Positions 28,199 to 36,760 of a stretch of 64,000 nt of DNA are shown here, in pieces (position 1 is the stretch's first letter; the number at the start of each line of letters is the position of its first letter). The notes beneath the pieces are model-generated. The model did not search any database. It was not told the origin of the DNA and was given only the letters and a program-made list of their open reading frames with translations. The stretch lies in the NCBI GenBank assembly GCA_934630515.1, contig CAKTVV010000005.1, positions 76,524 through 140,523 on the forward strand, read 5' to 3'. Both the position numbers and the translations under genes were made by a program. This stretch comes from an uncultured Eubacteriales bacterium. Lineage in GTDB: Bacteria > Bacillota > Clostridia > Oscillospirales > Acutalibacteraceae.

Positions 28199-28270
28199 TT
28201 GCGCTTTTTGCCGATCTATGCTATACTGGCTCCCGCACCCACGACTGCTTGGGATGGTCGGGTGCGGGAG
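28199..28270 (+). promoter_or_regulatory. MATE promoter and 5' hairpin that covers the ribosome site
   Basis: -35 TTGCGC (28199-28204), 17-bp spacer, -10 TATACT (28222-28227). The transcript should begin at the foot of a strong hairpin whose arms are CTCCCGCACCC (28230-28240) and GGGTGCGGGAG (28260-28270). The only ribosome-site-like bases, GGGAG, are in the 3' arm, so folding would hide them from the ATG at 28282. Confidence 0.65.
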
Positions 28271-28281
28271 TGTATTATCGT

Positions 28282-29610
28282 ATGAAGATCCAATTATCCG
28301 ACCATTTTAGCTTTTCCCGGCTGCTGCGGTTCACGCTGCCCTCCATCGTGATGATGGTATTCACCTCCATCTATGGCGTGGTGGACGGCTTTTTTGTCGC
28401 CAACTATGTGGGAAAGACCCCTTTTGCGGCGCTGAATTTCATCATGCCGGTGCTGATCCTGCTGGGAACGGTAGGCTTTATGTTCGGCACCGGCGGCAGC
28501 GCTCTGGTGTCCAAAACGCTGGGGGAAAAGGATCCGGAAAAGGCAAACCGGCTGTTCTCCCTGTTCGTCTATGTGCCGCTGGTGCTGGGAACGATTCTGG
28601 GCGGCGTGGCGGTGGTGCTGATGCCTGCCATCGCCCGGGCGCTGGGCGCCGAGGGCGAGATGCTGGCGGGCTGCGTGCTGTACGGGCGCATCATTGCGGC
28701 GGCGACGCCGGCGTATATCATGCAGATGGAGTTTCAGAGCTTTTTCGTGACGGCGGAGCGCCCCACACTGGGGCTGGTCACCACGGTGGTCGCCGGTGTC
28801 ACCAATATGGTGCTGGACTGGCTGTTTATGGCGGTATTCCGCTGGGGGCTGGCGGGCGCCGCCATCGCCACGGCGATCAGTCAGGCGGTGGGGGCGCTGC
28901 TGCCGCTGGTCTATTTCCTGCGCCCCAACAGCAGTCTGCTGCGGCTGGGACGCACCCGCTGGGACGGACAGGCGCTGTTCAAGGCCTGCACCAACGGCTC
29001 CTCTGAGCTGATGAGCAACGTCTCCATGTCGCTGGTGGGGATGCTTTACAACATCCAGCTGATCCGCTATGCCGGTGAGGACGGGGTGGCTGCCTACGGG
29101 GTGCTGATGTATGTGAATATGATCTTCCTCGCCATCTTCATCGGCTATTCCGTGGGAACGGCGCCCGTTATCGGATACCATTTCGGCGCCCAAAATCACT
29201 CGGAGCTGCACAGTCTGCTGCGCAAAAGCCTGCTGCTGCTGAGTGTCACGGCGGTGGGAATGTGGGTGCTGGGAGAGGTATCCGGCGAGACCCTGTCCTG
29301 GATCTTTGTCAGCTACGATGCGGCGCTGCTGGACATGACCCGGCAGGCGTTCACGATCTTCTCCTTCTCCTTTCTGTTCGCCGGGTTCAATATCTACGCC
29401 TCCTCGTTCTTTACGGCGCTCAATGACGGGCTGATCTCGGCGCTGATCTCCTTTTTGCGCACGCTGGTGTTTCAGACGGCGGCGGTGCTGCTGCTGCCCC
29501 GGCTGTGGGGCGTGAACGGCATCTGGTGGTCTATCGTGGCGGCGGAGGGCTGCGCCTTTCTGGTCTCCGGCGCCTGTGTACTGCTGCTCCGCAGAAAATA
29601 TCATTATTAA
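28282..29610 (+). CDS. MATE family efflux transporter
   Basis: 442 aa with about twelve hydrophobic helices in two repeats. The N-terminal FSFSRLLRFTLPSIVMMVFT and GVVDGFFVANYVG segments, and the mid-protein SNVSMSLVGMLYNIQL, are typical of MATE (NorM/MepA-like) multidrug or metabolite antiporters. Substrate is unknown. The start at 28282 is the only one with a family-like N-terminus, but its ribosome site is inside a leader hairpin. Confidence 0.9.
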   Translation: MKIQLSDHFSFSRLLRFTLPSIVMMVFTSIYGVVDGFFVANYVGKTPFAALNFIMPVLILLGTVGFMFGTGGSALVSKTLGEKDPEKANRLFSLFVYVPLVLGTILGGVAVVLMPAIARALGAEGEMLAGCVLYGRIIAAATPAYIMQMEFQSFFVTAERPTLGLVTTVVAGVTNMVLDWLFMAVFRWGLAGAAIATAISQAVGALLPLVYFLRPNSSLLRLGRTRWDGQALFKACTNGSSELMSNVSMSLVGMLYNIQLIRYAGEDGVAAYGVLMYVNMIFLAIFIGYSVGTAPVIGYHFGAQNHSELHSLLRKSLLLLSVTAVGMWVLGEVSGETLSWIFVSYDAALLDMTRQAFTIFSFSFLFAGFNIYASSFFTALNDGLISALISFLRTLVFQTAAVLLLPRLWGVNGIWWSIVAAEGCAFLVSGACVLLLRRKYHY

Positions 29611-29628
29611 AGTAGAAAAGAAAAATGC

Positions 29629-29672
29629 AAGCCGCCGCCTCCGAGGATGTTCCTCGAGGGCGGCGGCTTTAT
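29629..29672 (+). terminator. intrinsic terminator of MATE gene
   Basis: AAGCCGCCGCC (29629-29639) pairs with GGCGGCGGCTT (29659-29669), with an inner CCGAGGA/TCCTCG extension, followed by a short T-rich run. Confidence 0.75.
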
Positions 29673-29808
29673 GCTGCTCAAAGCTAAGACGGCTTGAAGT
29701 TGTGGCTGTCCCCCGGTGCCGGAGAGATCCGGCGGTGCGTGACGGTGACCGATGGGACAGGCATGCGGTTTCGCACCCATCGATACAGGGGACGGCGGGG
29801 GCTGCGCC

Positions 29809-30453
29809 TTACACATATTTACGCTTGCTCTCCACCACCAGCCCCACAACGGTCACCTGCGTGACCTGTGCCCCCTCAAAGCGACGGGGCGGGTAATAGG
29901 GGTTGACGCTCTGCAGCTCGATCCAGTCGGCACCGTATACCACCCGCTTGACCAGCCCCTCCTCGCCGTTGACCAGCACCACGGCGTAGCGGCCGCTATC
30001 CACGCTGTCCTGCCGCCGCACCAGCACCAGATCCCGGTCATTTATGAGCGGGGTCATGCTGTCGCCGGACACCGACAGCCAAAAATAAGCGTCGTCGCCG
30101 TGAAGGGCAGAGCGCTCCACCGGCTCCGAGCCCATGGGCTCCTCCATCACAATACCGCCGCAGCCCGCCCGCACCGAGCCGATTACCGGCACCGGCACCA
30201 CATCCGGCGGCACCGTCTCCCGCAGCCCGTCCCCCGGCTCGTCGGTGGCACCCAGCAGCCATTGGGGATCCACCCTATAATGCTGCGCCAGCCGATACAG
30301 GGTGGGCAGATTGATGCGGGCGGTATCCCCCCGCTCCCACCGCATAACGGTGCTCTTATTCACGCTCACCAGCCGGGCAATCTGCTCCAGCGTCTCCAGC
30401 GTCTCCTCGCGGCACTGCCGCAAACGGCGGGCGGTAAGATTGAGTTCGGGCAT
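29809..30453 (-). CDS. phage-type repressor: XRE helix-turn-helix plus S24 peptidase domain
   Basis: 214 aa, LexA/CI-like. Residues about 5-65 form an XRE helix-turn-helix (TLEQIARLVSVNKSTVMRWE). Residues about 88-210 form an S24 self-cleavage domain with the AG-type cleavage region VRAGCGG, the catalytic serine in VSGDSMTPLI and the lysine in GLVKRVVY. RecA-stimulated autocleavage would inactivate it during DNA damage. It is divergent from the head cassette, with shared operators in the intergenic region. Ribosome site AAGGAGG. Confidence 0.9.
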   Translation of the reverse strand: MPELNLTARRLRQCREETLETLEQIARLVSVNKSTVMRWERGDTARINLPTLYRLAQHYRVDPQWLLGATDEPGDGLRETVPPDVVPVPVIGSVRAGCGGIVMEEPMGSEPVERSALHGDDAYFWLSVSGDSMTPLINDRDLVLVRRQDSVDSGRYAVVLVNGEEGLVKRVVYGADWIELQSVNPYYPPRRFEGAQVTQVTVVGLVVESKRKYV

Positions 30454-30487
30454 AGGACGCCTCCTTCATTTGGTATGTTCTGTCTAT

Positions 30488-30516
30488 AGCATACCACGAT
30501 CGGATGCAAAATGCAA
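30488..30516 (-). promoter_or_regulatory. repressor promoter (leftward)
   Basis: Read leftward: -35 TTGCAT (30511-30516), 17-bp spacer, -10 TATGCT (30488-30493). The -35 lies inside the first operator, so the repressor should control itself. Confidence 0.6.
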
Positions 30517-30517
30517 T
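30504..30517. promoter_or_regulatory. phage operator O1
   Basis: ATGCAAAATGCAAT, a match to the palindrome TTGCA-AAA-TGCAA found again at O2 and O3. It covers the -35 of the repressor promoter. Confidence 0.6.
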
Positions 30518-30534
30518 GAGAGTTTTTGAAGAAA

Positions 30535-30550
30535 GTTGCAAAATGCTATT
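30535..30550. promoter_or_regulatory. phage operator O2
   Basis: GTTGCAAAATGCTATT, abutting the -35 of the rightward promoter, where a bound repressor would block polymerase. Confidence 0.6.
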
Positions 30551-30577
30551 GACAGGCTTTGAAAAAGCGGCTACAAT
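30549..30577 (+). promoter_or_regulatory. rightward promoter of the head cassette
   Basis: -35 TTGACA (30549-30554), 17-bp spacer, -10 TACAAT (30572-30577), followed by a 120-bp leader before the first gene. Confidence 0.8.
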
Positions 30578-30704
30578 AATTAATAGACGAACAAATGTTC
30601 TTAAAAAGAACGCCCAATGCGGAGGGGCGGTCGATGCTTCGGCTGCTGCCGCAGCCGCAGCGAACAAAGCGGGTCAAATACGGAACAGGAGGGCAGCAAA
30701 GCGG

Positions 30705-30905
30705 ATGTATATGCGTATCGGGGATTGGCAGCGCATCGTGGCGGAGACCCCACCGCAAACGCCGGTGTTCTTCTACCTGCCGGAGACGACGGGAGAGAAG
30801 ACGGACGTCTACTGCGATGGGGTACGGGTCGAGCCATCCCGTTACTGGGACTGGCAGCGGGGCTGGCTGCCCTGCGTGCTGGTGACGCTGCGGATGGAGG
30901 TGTAA
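30705..30905 (+). CDS. small phage protein, unknown function
   Basis: 66 aa from ATG 30705 with AGGAGG at 30687-30692; an ATG two codons later is an alternative. The protein starts MYMRIGDWQRIVAE and is rich in Trp and Pro, with no recognisable domain. It is the first cistron of the repressor-controlled rightward operon, ahead of the terminase small subunit, a position often used for small regulatory or host-takeover proteins. Confidence 0.5.
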   Translation: MYMRIGDWQRIVAETPPQTPVFFYLPETTGEKTDVYCDGVRVEPSRYWDWQRGWLPCVLVTLRMEV

Positions 30906-30920
30906 ACGTATCGGTAAAAA

Positions 30921-30935
30921 GTTGCAAAATGCAAT
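30921..30935. promoter_or_regulatory. phage operator O3
   Basis: GTTGCAAAATGCAAT, the best match to the palindrome TTGCA-AAA-TGCAA. It sits about 17 bp before the terminase small-subunit start, inside the transcribed region, so it may act as a roadblock or flank a secondary promoter. Confidence 0.55.
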
Positions 30936-30951
30936 ATCGGAGGTGTAGGGA

Positions 30952-31353
30952 TTGGCAAAAACGCCGTTTGAAAAGCATACGCCGGAGACCATCGAGGCCG
31001 CCATCGAGACCGCCAAGGACTACGCAGCGGCGCAGGACGTGCCGCTGACCGCCGAACGGCTGGCGGCGGTGCTGGACATGGATCTGGAGCAGTTCCGGCA
31101 GATCGCCCGGGGGCGTCTCTCCGCTCGTTCGCCCTCCGTCCGCCGGAAGGCGGAGCTGCTGCGGCGGGCGGATCGGGAGGCAACCGCCAGTGTGGTGGAG
31201 CACGCTATGCGGCGTGGCTCCGGTGCGAATATGCATTTGCTGTATCTGAAGAACAATGCAGGCTACGACAAGGAAAAGCCCGGCGGCAAGGGGGAGGCGA
31301 CGGCAGACTATCCGCCGGTGGTGTTTATCCGAGAGGAGGATATTTCTGAATAA
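30952..31353 (+). CDS. phage terminase small subunit-like protein
   Basis: 133 aa, TTG start after GGAGGTGTAGGGA. An N-terminal helical region with a helix-turn-helix-like LTAERLAAVLDMDLEQFRQI, then a basic helix and the segment HAMRRGSGANMHLLYLKNNAGY, which resembles the ring-forming part of small terminases. It lies directly before the large subunit. The small subunit recognises the packaging site on phage DNA. The assignment rests on position and fold pattern rather than a strong motif. Confidence 0.65.
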   Translation: MAKTPFEKHTPETIEAAIETAKDYAAAQDVPLTAERLAAVLDMDLEQFRQIARGRLSARSPSVRRKAELLRRADREATASVVEHAMRRGSGANMHLLYLKNNAGYDKEKPGGKGEATADYPPVVFIREEDISE

Positions 31354-31354
31354 T

Positions 31355-31528
31355 ATGGCTGAGCTGATCGAGGTGTACCGGCAATCCCTGACGGCATTGC
31401 AGAAACGGTACGACGAATTAACGGAGCAGCGCCTGTTTTTTGACAAGCGCACGGCACTGCTGGAGGAGGAAATGGACGAGCTGTGGGAGGCGATACATAT
31501 GATGGAGCCCTATCTGCGTCGCACATAA
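31355..31528 (+). CDS. small coiled-coil phage protein
   Basis: 57 aa, ATG 31355 two bases after the previous stop, with GAGGAGGA as ribosome site. Almost entirely helical with heptad-like Leu spacing (LQKRYDELTEQRLFFDKRTA, LLEEEMDELWEAIHMM). Its end abuts or overlaps the terminase large-subunit start. Function unknown. Confidence 0.55.
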   Translation: MAELIEVYRQSLTALQKRYDELTEQRLFFDKRTALLEEEMDELWEAIHMMEPYLRRT

Positions 31529-31530
31529 CG

Positions 31531-32799
31531 GTGTCGCTGCCGGAGCTCATCGGCGGCGGCTATGGGCGGTTCTGGAGCTGCTCCCGGCGCTATCGGGTGG
31601 TGAAGGGCGGCAAGGGCTCCAAAAAATCCTCCACGGCGGCGCTTTGGTACATCTACCATATGATGCAATACCCCGGCGCTAACCTGCTGGTGGTACGGCA
31701 GGTCTATCGCACCCATCCGGACAGCACCTATGCGCAGCTGCGCTGGGCGATCCGGCAGCTGCGGGTGGAGCATCTGTGGCGGGCGGGACGGGAGCCGCTG
31801 GAGCTGGTCTATTGTCCCACCGGGCAGCGCATCCTGTTTCGGGGGATGGATAATGCGGACAAGCTGGCATCCACCACGGTGGAGCAGGGAACGCTTTGCT
31901 GGGTGTGGGTGGAGGAGGCCTTTGAAATCGCCCGGGAGGCGGATTTCGATAAGCTGGATCTGTCCACGCCCCGGGGCGTGGTGGCACCGCCTCTCTTTAA
32001 GCAGACGACCCTGACCTTTAATCCCTGGGATGAGAACCATTGGCTTAAAAGCCGCTTTTTTGACCGTCCCGATCCTCAGGTGCTGGCGCTCACCACCGAT
32101 TATCGCTGCAATGAGTTTCTGGACGATACCGACCGGCAGCTGTTTCAGCGGATGCAGCGGGAAAATCCCCGGCGCTATGCGGTGGCAGGGCTGGGACAGT
32201 GGGGACGCAGCGAGGGACTGATATTTGAAAACTGGGAGGTGCGGGATTTCTCCCGGCGGGCGCTGGACGAGCCGGGGATACGGCATATTTTCGGACTGGA
32301 TTACGGCTATGCCAACGATCCGACGGCGTTTATCGCCGCAGCGGCGGAGGAAAAAAGCAAGACCCTCTACATCTACGATGAACACTATGAGACTCGGATG
32401 CTTAACGAGGATATTGCCGCCATGATCCGCCAAAAGGGGCTGCAAAAGGAGCGCATCCGGGCGGACAGCGCCGAGCCGAAATCCAACGAGGATCTGCGGC
32501 GGCTGGGGCTGCACCGGCTCATCGCCGCCGACAAGGGCCCCGGCTCGGTCAACGCCGGGATCGCCCGGCTGCAGGAATACCATATAGTGGTGCATCCCCG
32601 CTGCGTGCATACGGCACAGGAGCTGGGCAGCTATTGCTGGCAGAGCGGCGGGCGGGACGGGGTATTCTGCAACCGCCCGGTGGACAGCGACAACCATCTG
32701 ATGGATGCGCTGCGCTATGCCATGAACGATCTGCCCCGTCCCACCGGGCAGCCGTGCCGTCCCCGCCGGTATGCCCCCGGCGGCGAGTGGGGCGGATAG
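31531..32799 (+). CDS. phage terminase large subunit (PBSX/XtmB family)
   Basis: About 422 aa. The ATPase domain has Walker A GGKGSKKSS and a Walker B-like strand LCWVWVEEAF. The C-terminal RNase H-like nuclease shows FGLDYGYANDPTAF, RADSAEPKSNEDL and DSDNHLMDALRYA, giving the acidic metal-binding residues. It packages DNA into proheads. GTG 31531 (SLPELIGGGYG) aligns with usual family starts; GTG 31483 upstream would overlap the previous gene. No inactivating change is visible. Confidence 0.93.
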   Translation: MSLPELIGGGYGRFWSCSRRYRVVKGGKGSKKSSTAALWYIYHMMQYPGANLLVVRQVYRTHPDSTYAQLRWAIRQLRVEHLWRAGREPLELVYCPTGQRILFRGMDNADKLASTTVEQGTLCWVWVEEAFEIAREADFDKLDLSTPRGVVAPPLFKQTTLTFNPWDENHWLKSRFFDRPDPQVLALTTDYRCNEFLDDTDRQLFQRMQRENPRRYAVAGLGQWGRSEGLIFENWEVRDFSRRALDEPGIRHIFGLDYGYANDPTAFIAAAAEEKSKTLYIYDEHYETRMLNEDIAAMIRQKGLQKERIRADSAEPKSNEDLRRLGLHRLIAADKGPGSVNAGIARLQEYHIVVHPRCVHTAQELGSYCWQSGGRDGVFCNRPVDSDNHLMDALRYAMNDLPRPTGQPCRPRRYAPGGEWGG

Positions 32800-32883
32800 G
32801 CGGCAGGGCGCCGCCCATTTTGCGGGCGATCCTCCGGCTATGGGAAAAGAAAAAGGCGCACAGACGGAAAGGGGAGGAACACT

Positions 32884-33069
32884 ATGTTTTTATGGGGATT
32901 CCTCTGCGGCGGGGTGCCGTGGCTGACGCTCTGGGCATGGGAGCGGCGGCACAACGGCCGCCGTCAGCCGCTGCACCGGCGTCAGGCAGCGGTCTGGCAG
33001 AATACACGGAATTTTTTGTACTATGACGGAACAGAAATGCCGGTCGTAAAGGAAAAGGCGGCGAAATAA
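32884..33069 (+). CDS. small phage protein with N-terminal hydrophobic segment
   Basis: 61 aa with GGGGAGGA ribosome site. Residues 1-18 are hydrophobic (FLWGFLCGGVPWLTLWAW) and the rest is basic. It lies between terminase large subunit and portal. Not recognised. Confidence 0.5.
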   Translation: MFLWGFLCGGVPWLTLWAWERRHNGRRQPLHRRQAAVWQNTRNFLYYDGTEMPVVKEKAAK

Positions 33070-33104
33070 GGGGCGCCGTGTGCTGAAAAAGAAAGGAGCA
33101 GAAC

Positions 33105-34736
33105 ATGGAGAAAACACAAAGCATCCCGCCCACGGGGGTATCTCCGGAGGCGGTCTTCCGGGAGCTGGAGGCGGGGATCGCCTATAAGCAGCATCTGGGC
33201 AGCCACGGTATGTTTGAACAGAACCGCATCAACGAGCGGTTTTATTCCGGCGACCAGTGGAAAGGGGTTCACTGCGGGGACAGCCGTCCGCTGGTGCGGC
33301 ACAACGTCATCCGTCGGATCGGGGAATATAAGATGGCGGTGGTGGGGTCCGCCCCCACAGCAGTGCAGTTCACCGCCGAGGGCGTTCCCAACACCCTGTC
33401 GATGCAGCAGAAGATCCGACGGTATCGGCAGGCGCTGTGCCGGGGAGAGGCGTGCGAGCCGCTGACCCCGGCGGAGGAGTCCCAGACAGTGGCGGCGGCG
33501 CTGACGGATTATTTTGTCACCACCAGCCGCCGGTTGGGGCTGGACACCTTGGGGCGGCGGGCGCTGCGCAATGCCTATATCACCGGCACCGGGGTGCTGT
33601 ATACCTACTGGGACGACCGGGTGCGCACCGGAATGTACGCCGATCATGCCAGCACCACCCCCATCCGGGGGGACATCGCCTGCGAGGTGCTGGATATCGA
33701 GCAGGTGTATCCGGCGGACCCCACGCTGGAGGAGCTGCAGGAGCAGCCCTCCATCCTCATCGCCCAGCAGAAGCCGGTGGCGCAGCTGCGCCGGGAGGCA
33801 CGGCGGGCGGGCTGCGCCGACTGGGAGCGCATCCGTGCCGACGACGGCGGCGAGGACCCCGCCGCCCATGCTACGGTGCTGACCCGCTTCTGGAAGGAGT
33901 GGGACGAAGCCGGAGAGCAATGCCGGGTCTATGCCCAGCGGGTATGCCGGGGCGCCGAGCTGCGTCCGGCGTGGGATACCGGGCTGCGACTGTATCCGCT
34001 GAGTCTGTTCCGCTGGGAGGAGCAGCGGGGGCAGGTCTACGGCAGCAGCGAGATCCCGTATCTTATCCCCAACCAGATCGCCATCAACCGGACGGTCTCC
34101 GCCGGGGTGTGGGCGGTGATGATGATGGGCATGCCCATCATGCTGGTGAACGGCGACGTCATCACCCAGCCCATCACCAACGATCCCGGGCAGGTCATCC
34201 CGGTCTATGGCTCCGGCGAGGAGGTGCAGAATGCCGTTCGCTATGTGGAGCCGCCCGCTTTCTCGGCGGATTTCAACGAGAATGTGCAGGATCTCATCAC
34301 CGAGACTATGACCCAGGCCGGTATCAGCACCACCCTGCTGGGCGATGTGAAGCCGGACAACACCTCTGCCATTCTGGCGGTGCGGGAGGCGTCGCTGATG
34401 CCCCTGCAAATGATCCAAAACCGGTATTTCAGCTTTATCGAGCAGACCGCCCGCATCTGGGCGGAGTTCTGGCTGACCATGTACGGCGACCGGGCGCTGA
34501 AGATCGAGCAGCCCGACGGCATCTGGTATATGCCCTTCCACGCCGACCAATACCGGGAGCTGCTGCTGACCATCGCCGTGGATGTGGGGCAGGGCAGCCA
34601 ATACAGTGAGACCCGTTCGGTGGAGACGCTGGATAATCTCTACAAGAACGGTATCATCACAGCCAAACAGTATTTGAGCCGCTTGCCCCAGGGCTTTGTG
34701 CCCAAGCTGGACGCCCTGCTGCAGGAGCTTGAATAA
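33105..34736 (+). CDS. phage portal protein
   Basis: 543 aa. The start NRINERFYSGDQWKGV, the central PYLIPNQIAINRTVSAG and the late region DLITETMTQAGISTTLLGD match portal proteins of tailed phages that follow PBSX-type large terminases. Portals form the dodecameric DNA gate at the unique capsid vertex and dock the terminase. Position after the terminase and before the scaffold-like and capsid genes supports this. It appears full length. Confidence 0.88.
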   Translation: MEKTQSIPPTGVSPEAVFRELEAGIAYKQHLGSHGMFEQNRINERFYSGDQWKGVHCGDSRPLVRHNVIRRIGEYKMAVVGSAPTAVQFTAEGVPNTLSMQQKIRRYRQALCRGEACEPLTPAEESQTVAAALTDYFVTTSRRLGLDTLGRRALRNAYITGTGVLYTYWDDRVRTGMYADHASTTPIRGDIACEVLDIEQVYPADPTLEELQEQPSILIAQQKPVAQLRREARRAGCADWERIRADDGGEDPAAHATVLTRFWKEWDEAGEQCRVYAQRVCRGAELRPAWDTGLRLYPLSLFRWEEQRGQVYGSSEIPYLIPNQIAINRTVSAGVWAVMMMGMPIMLVNGDVITQPITNDPGQVIPVYGSGEEVQNAVRYVEPPAFSADFNENVQDLITETMTQAGISTTLLGDVKPDNTSAILAVREASLMPLQMIQNRYFSFIEQTARIWAEFWLTMYGDRALKIEQPDGIWYMPFHADQYRELLLTIAVDVGQGSQYSETRSVETLDNLYKNGIITAKQYLSRLPQGFVPKLDALLQELE

Positions 34737-34803
34737 ACGCCGTTTTCTCACCCGAAGCCCGACCGGGGAGGTGAGGCAGATCAAAGCATAGGAGGAGCAG
34801 AAA

Positions 34804-35283
34804 ATGGAGAATGAGACCCCCATGACCCCCGACACGACCCCTGCGGAGGAGCCGCAGACACTGCCATTGGAGCCGTCAGAGCCGGCGGAGACAGCGCCGG
34901 CGAGCACGGCGACGCCGGAAACGGTGCCGCCGGAGGACACGTCCTCTGCCGCCGTGGAGGAGCAGCCGCCGGCAGCTGCCGCTGCGCCGGATATCACCCA
35001 CCGGCTGGCGGCGGAGTTTATCACCATGCAGCAGGAGGTGCCCGGATTGCACGCCCCGGAGGATCTGGCGGCGGAGATCTGGGACAGCGCCGCCCGGGAG
35101 GGCATCCCGCTGATGGACGCATTTCTGCGGTTTCGCTGGCAGGAGGAGCAGCGTGTCCGCCGGGAGGAGGAGCGCCGCCGCCGTGCAGCGGCGTGTTCCC
35201 CCGGCTCTCTGCGGGAGGGGGCGGCGCAAAGCCATCCCGAGCAGGATGTGTTTGTGCGTGCCTTCCGCCGGGCGATGCGCTGA
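34804..35283 (+). CDS. scaffold-like head assembly protein
   Basis: 159 aa. The N-terminal 60 residues are a Pro/Glu/Thr/Ala-rich disordered region; the C-terminal half is helical and ends in a very basic patch (EEERRRRAAA and RAFRRAMR). This acidic-disordered plus basic helical-tail layout, placed between portal and capsid genes, is usual for internal scaffolding proteins that bind capsid subunits. No motif proves it. Confidence 0.6.
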   Translation: MENETPMTPDTTPAEEPQTLPLEPSEPAETAPASTATPETVPPEDTSSAAVEEQPPAAAAAPDITHRLAAEFITMQQEVPGLHAPEDLAAEIWDSAAREGIPLMDAFLRFRWQEEQRVRREEERRRRAAACSPGSLREGAAQSHPEQDVFVRAFRRAMR

Positions 35284-35329
35284 CCGTAAAAAGTAAACCC
35301 ACGGACAATAATGAAAGGAAGTATGCAGT

Positions 35330-36241
35330 ATGAGCCTGAATCTCAACAACATTTCCGTCAAGATGACCGACGTTCTGGACAAAGCCGTGGCGGAAAAGCC
35401 CGTCACCGGCTTTCTGGCAGACAACACCCTGCGGGGCAAGTTTGTGGGCGCCAAAACGGTCATGATCCCTGAAATGAACGTGTCCGGTCTGGGCAACTAT
35501 GACCGGGACACCGGCTTTGTCAGCGGCACCGTGTCGGTGTCCGCCACCCCCTTTACGCTGGCGATGGATCGGGGCCGCTCCTTTCAGCTGGATCGGGAGG
35601 ATCACGATGAAAGCGGCGTAGCCGATCTCGCCGGGCAGATCCTGGGCGAATTTGTGCGCACGCAGGTGGTGCCGGAGGTGGACGCCTATGTGCTGTCCAA
35701 GCTGGCGGGCTACGCCGTGACGAAAAACCAGACCGTCACCGGTACCCCTGCCACCGAGGCGCTGAAGATGCTGCAGAAATCCATCGCTGCGGCGCAGAAC
35801 GCCATCGGCTACGACGAGGAGCTGGTGGCGTTTGTGGACGGCACCATGTGGCAGGCGCTCCAGAGCAGCAGCGACCTGTCCCGGATGCTGGTGACCAGCG
35901 ATTTCCGCAAGGGGGAGCTGAACACCCGGGTGAACAGCTATAACGGTGTGGCGATCCTGCCGGTGCCGGACAGCCGGATGAAGACCGCCTACACCTTTAA
36001 CGACGGCACCACCGAGGGGCAGGAGGACGGCGGCTTTGTGCCGACCGACTCCGCCAAGAGCATCGGTCTGCTGCTGATCCCCCGCCGTGCCGCCTCCCTG
36101 ATCAAAAAGACCGAGCAGGTGCGCTGCTTTGATCCCGCCCACAATCTTCAGGCGGATGCCTGGAAGATGGACTATCGTCTGTACTACGATGTGGTACTGA
36201 AAAACAGCCTGGCGAAGGGCATCTACACCTACACCTTTTAA
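35330..36241 (+). CDS. probable major capsid protein
   Basis: 303 aa with a good GAAAGGAAG ribosome site. The N-terminal SLNLNNISVKMTDVLDKAVA helix, a GAKTVMIPEMNVSGLGNYDR strand region (E-loop-like) and the mid-protein LDREDHDESGVADLAGQILG, which resembles the spine-helix region of HK97-fold coat proteins, fit a capsid protein; size and position after the scaffold-like gene agree. No separate prohead protease gene is visible. Confidence 0.8.
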   Translation: MSLNLNNISVKMTDVLDKAVAEKPVTGFLADNTLRGKFVGAKTVMIPEMNVSGLGNYDRDTGFVSGTVSVSATPFTLAMDRGRSFQLDREDHDESGVADLAGQILGEFVRTQVVPEVDAYVLSKLAGYAVTKNQTVTGTPATEALKMLQKSIAAAQNAIGYDEELVAFVDGTMWQALQSSSDLSRMLVTSDFRKGELNTRVNSYNGVAILPVPDSRMKTAYTFNDGTTEGQEDGGFVPTDSAKSIGLLLIPRRAASLIKKTEQVRCFDPAHNLQADAWKMDYRLYYDVVLKNSLAKGIYTYTF

Positions 36242-36315
36242 GTAAGTGCCATAAGTATGCCCCGGCTCCCGTTTCGTGCGGGAGCCGGGGCGTCCGGGAA
36301 AGGAGGAAGGACCCG

Positions 36316-36663
36316 ATGACGGGATCGGCGATCTTAAAGCAGGCCTATCAACTGCTGGATGACCCCAAGGGGGCGGCGTCGGCGGGCGAGTCCGATCTGG
36401 TGGCGGTCAATCAGATCTACAGCGAGCTGTGGTACCGGGAGCATACGGCACCCTTTCAGCCGCTGGACAGCTTGCAGCGACCGCTGCTGCTGTCCTGGCG
36501 CTGTCTGCCGGCTATGGCGTATGGGGTGGCGATGCTGCTGTGCCTCAACGACGGGGAAAAGCCCTATGCCCAGTATCAGGCGCTCTATGAACGGGTGGCG
36601 GCACATACCGGCGGGCCGTATGGGAAAAGGAGGGACACGCTCTTTGGAAACGACGATGCATGA
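36316..36663 (+). CDS. head-tail connector-like protein
   Basis: 115 aa, mostly helical, starting TGSAILKQAYQLLDD. The spacing of helices and position just behind the capsid gene resemble gp6-type head completion proteins that sit under the portal. Not certain. Confidence 0.5.
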   Translation: MTGSAILKQAYQLLDDPKGAASAGESDLVAVNQIYSELWYREHTAPFQPLDSLQRPLLLSWRCLPAMAYGVAMLLCLNDGEKPYAQYQALYERVAAHTGGPYGKRRDTLFGNDDA

Positions 36664-36760
36664 GGAGCACCTGTACGATCCGGTGCTGCTGCGGCAGCTG
36701 ATCGTGGCGTATCAGCTGGAAGCCTGCCGCCGGGCAGCCGCCGGGGAGGCAGAGGTGTGA
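36644..36760 (+). CDS. very small phage protein
   Basis: 38 aa from TTG 36644, 10 nt after AAGGAGG, or 34 aa from ATG 36656. It overlaps the end of the connector-like gene and its stop overlaps the start of the next gene. One amphipathic helix (LLRQLIVAYQLEACRRAAAG). Short proteins like this occur between connector and tail genes in many phages. Confidence 0.45.
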   Translation: METTMHEEHLYDPVLLRQLIVAYQLEACRRAAAGEAEV

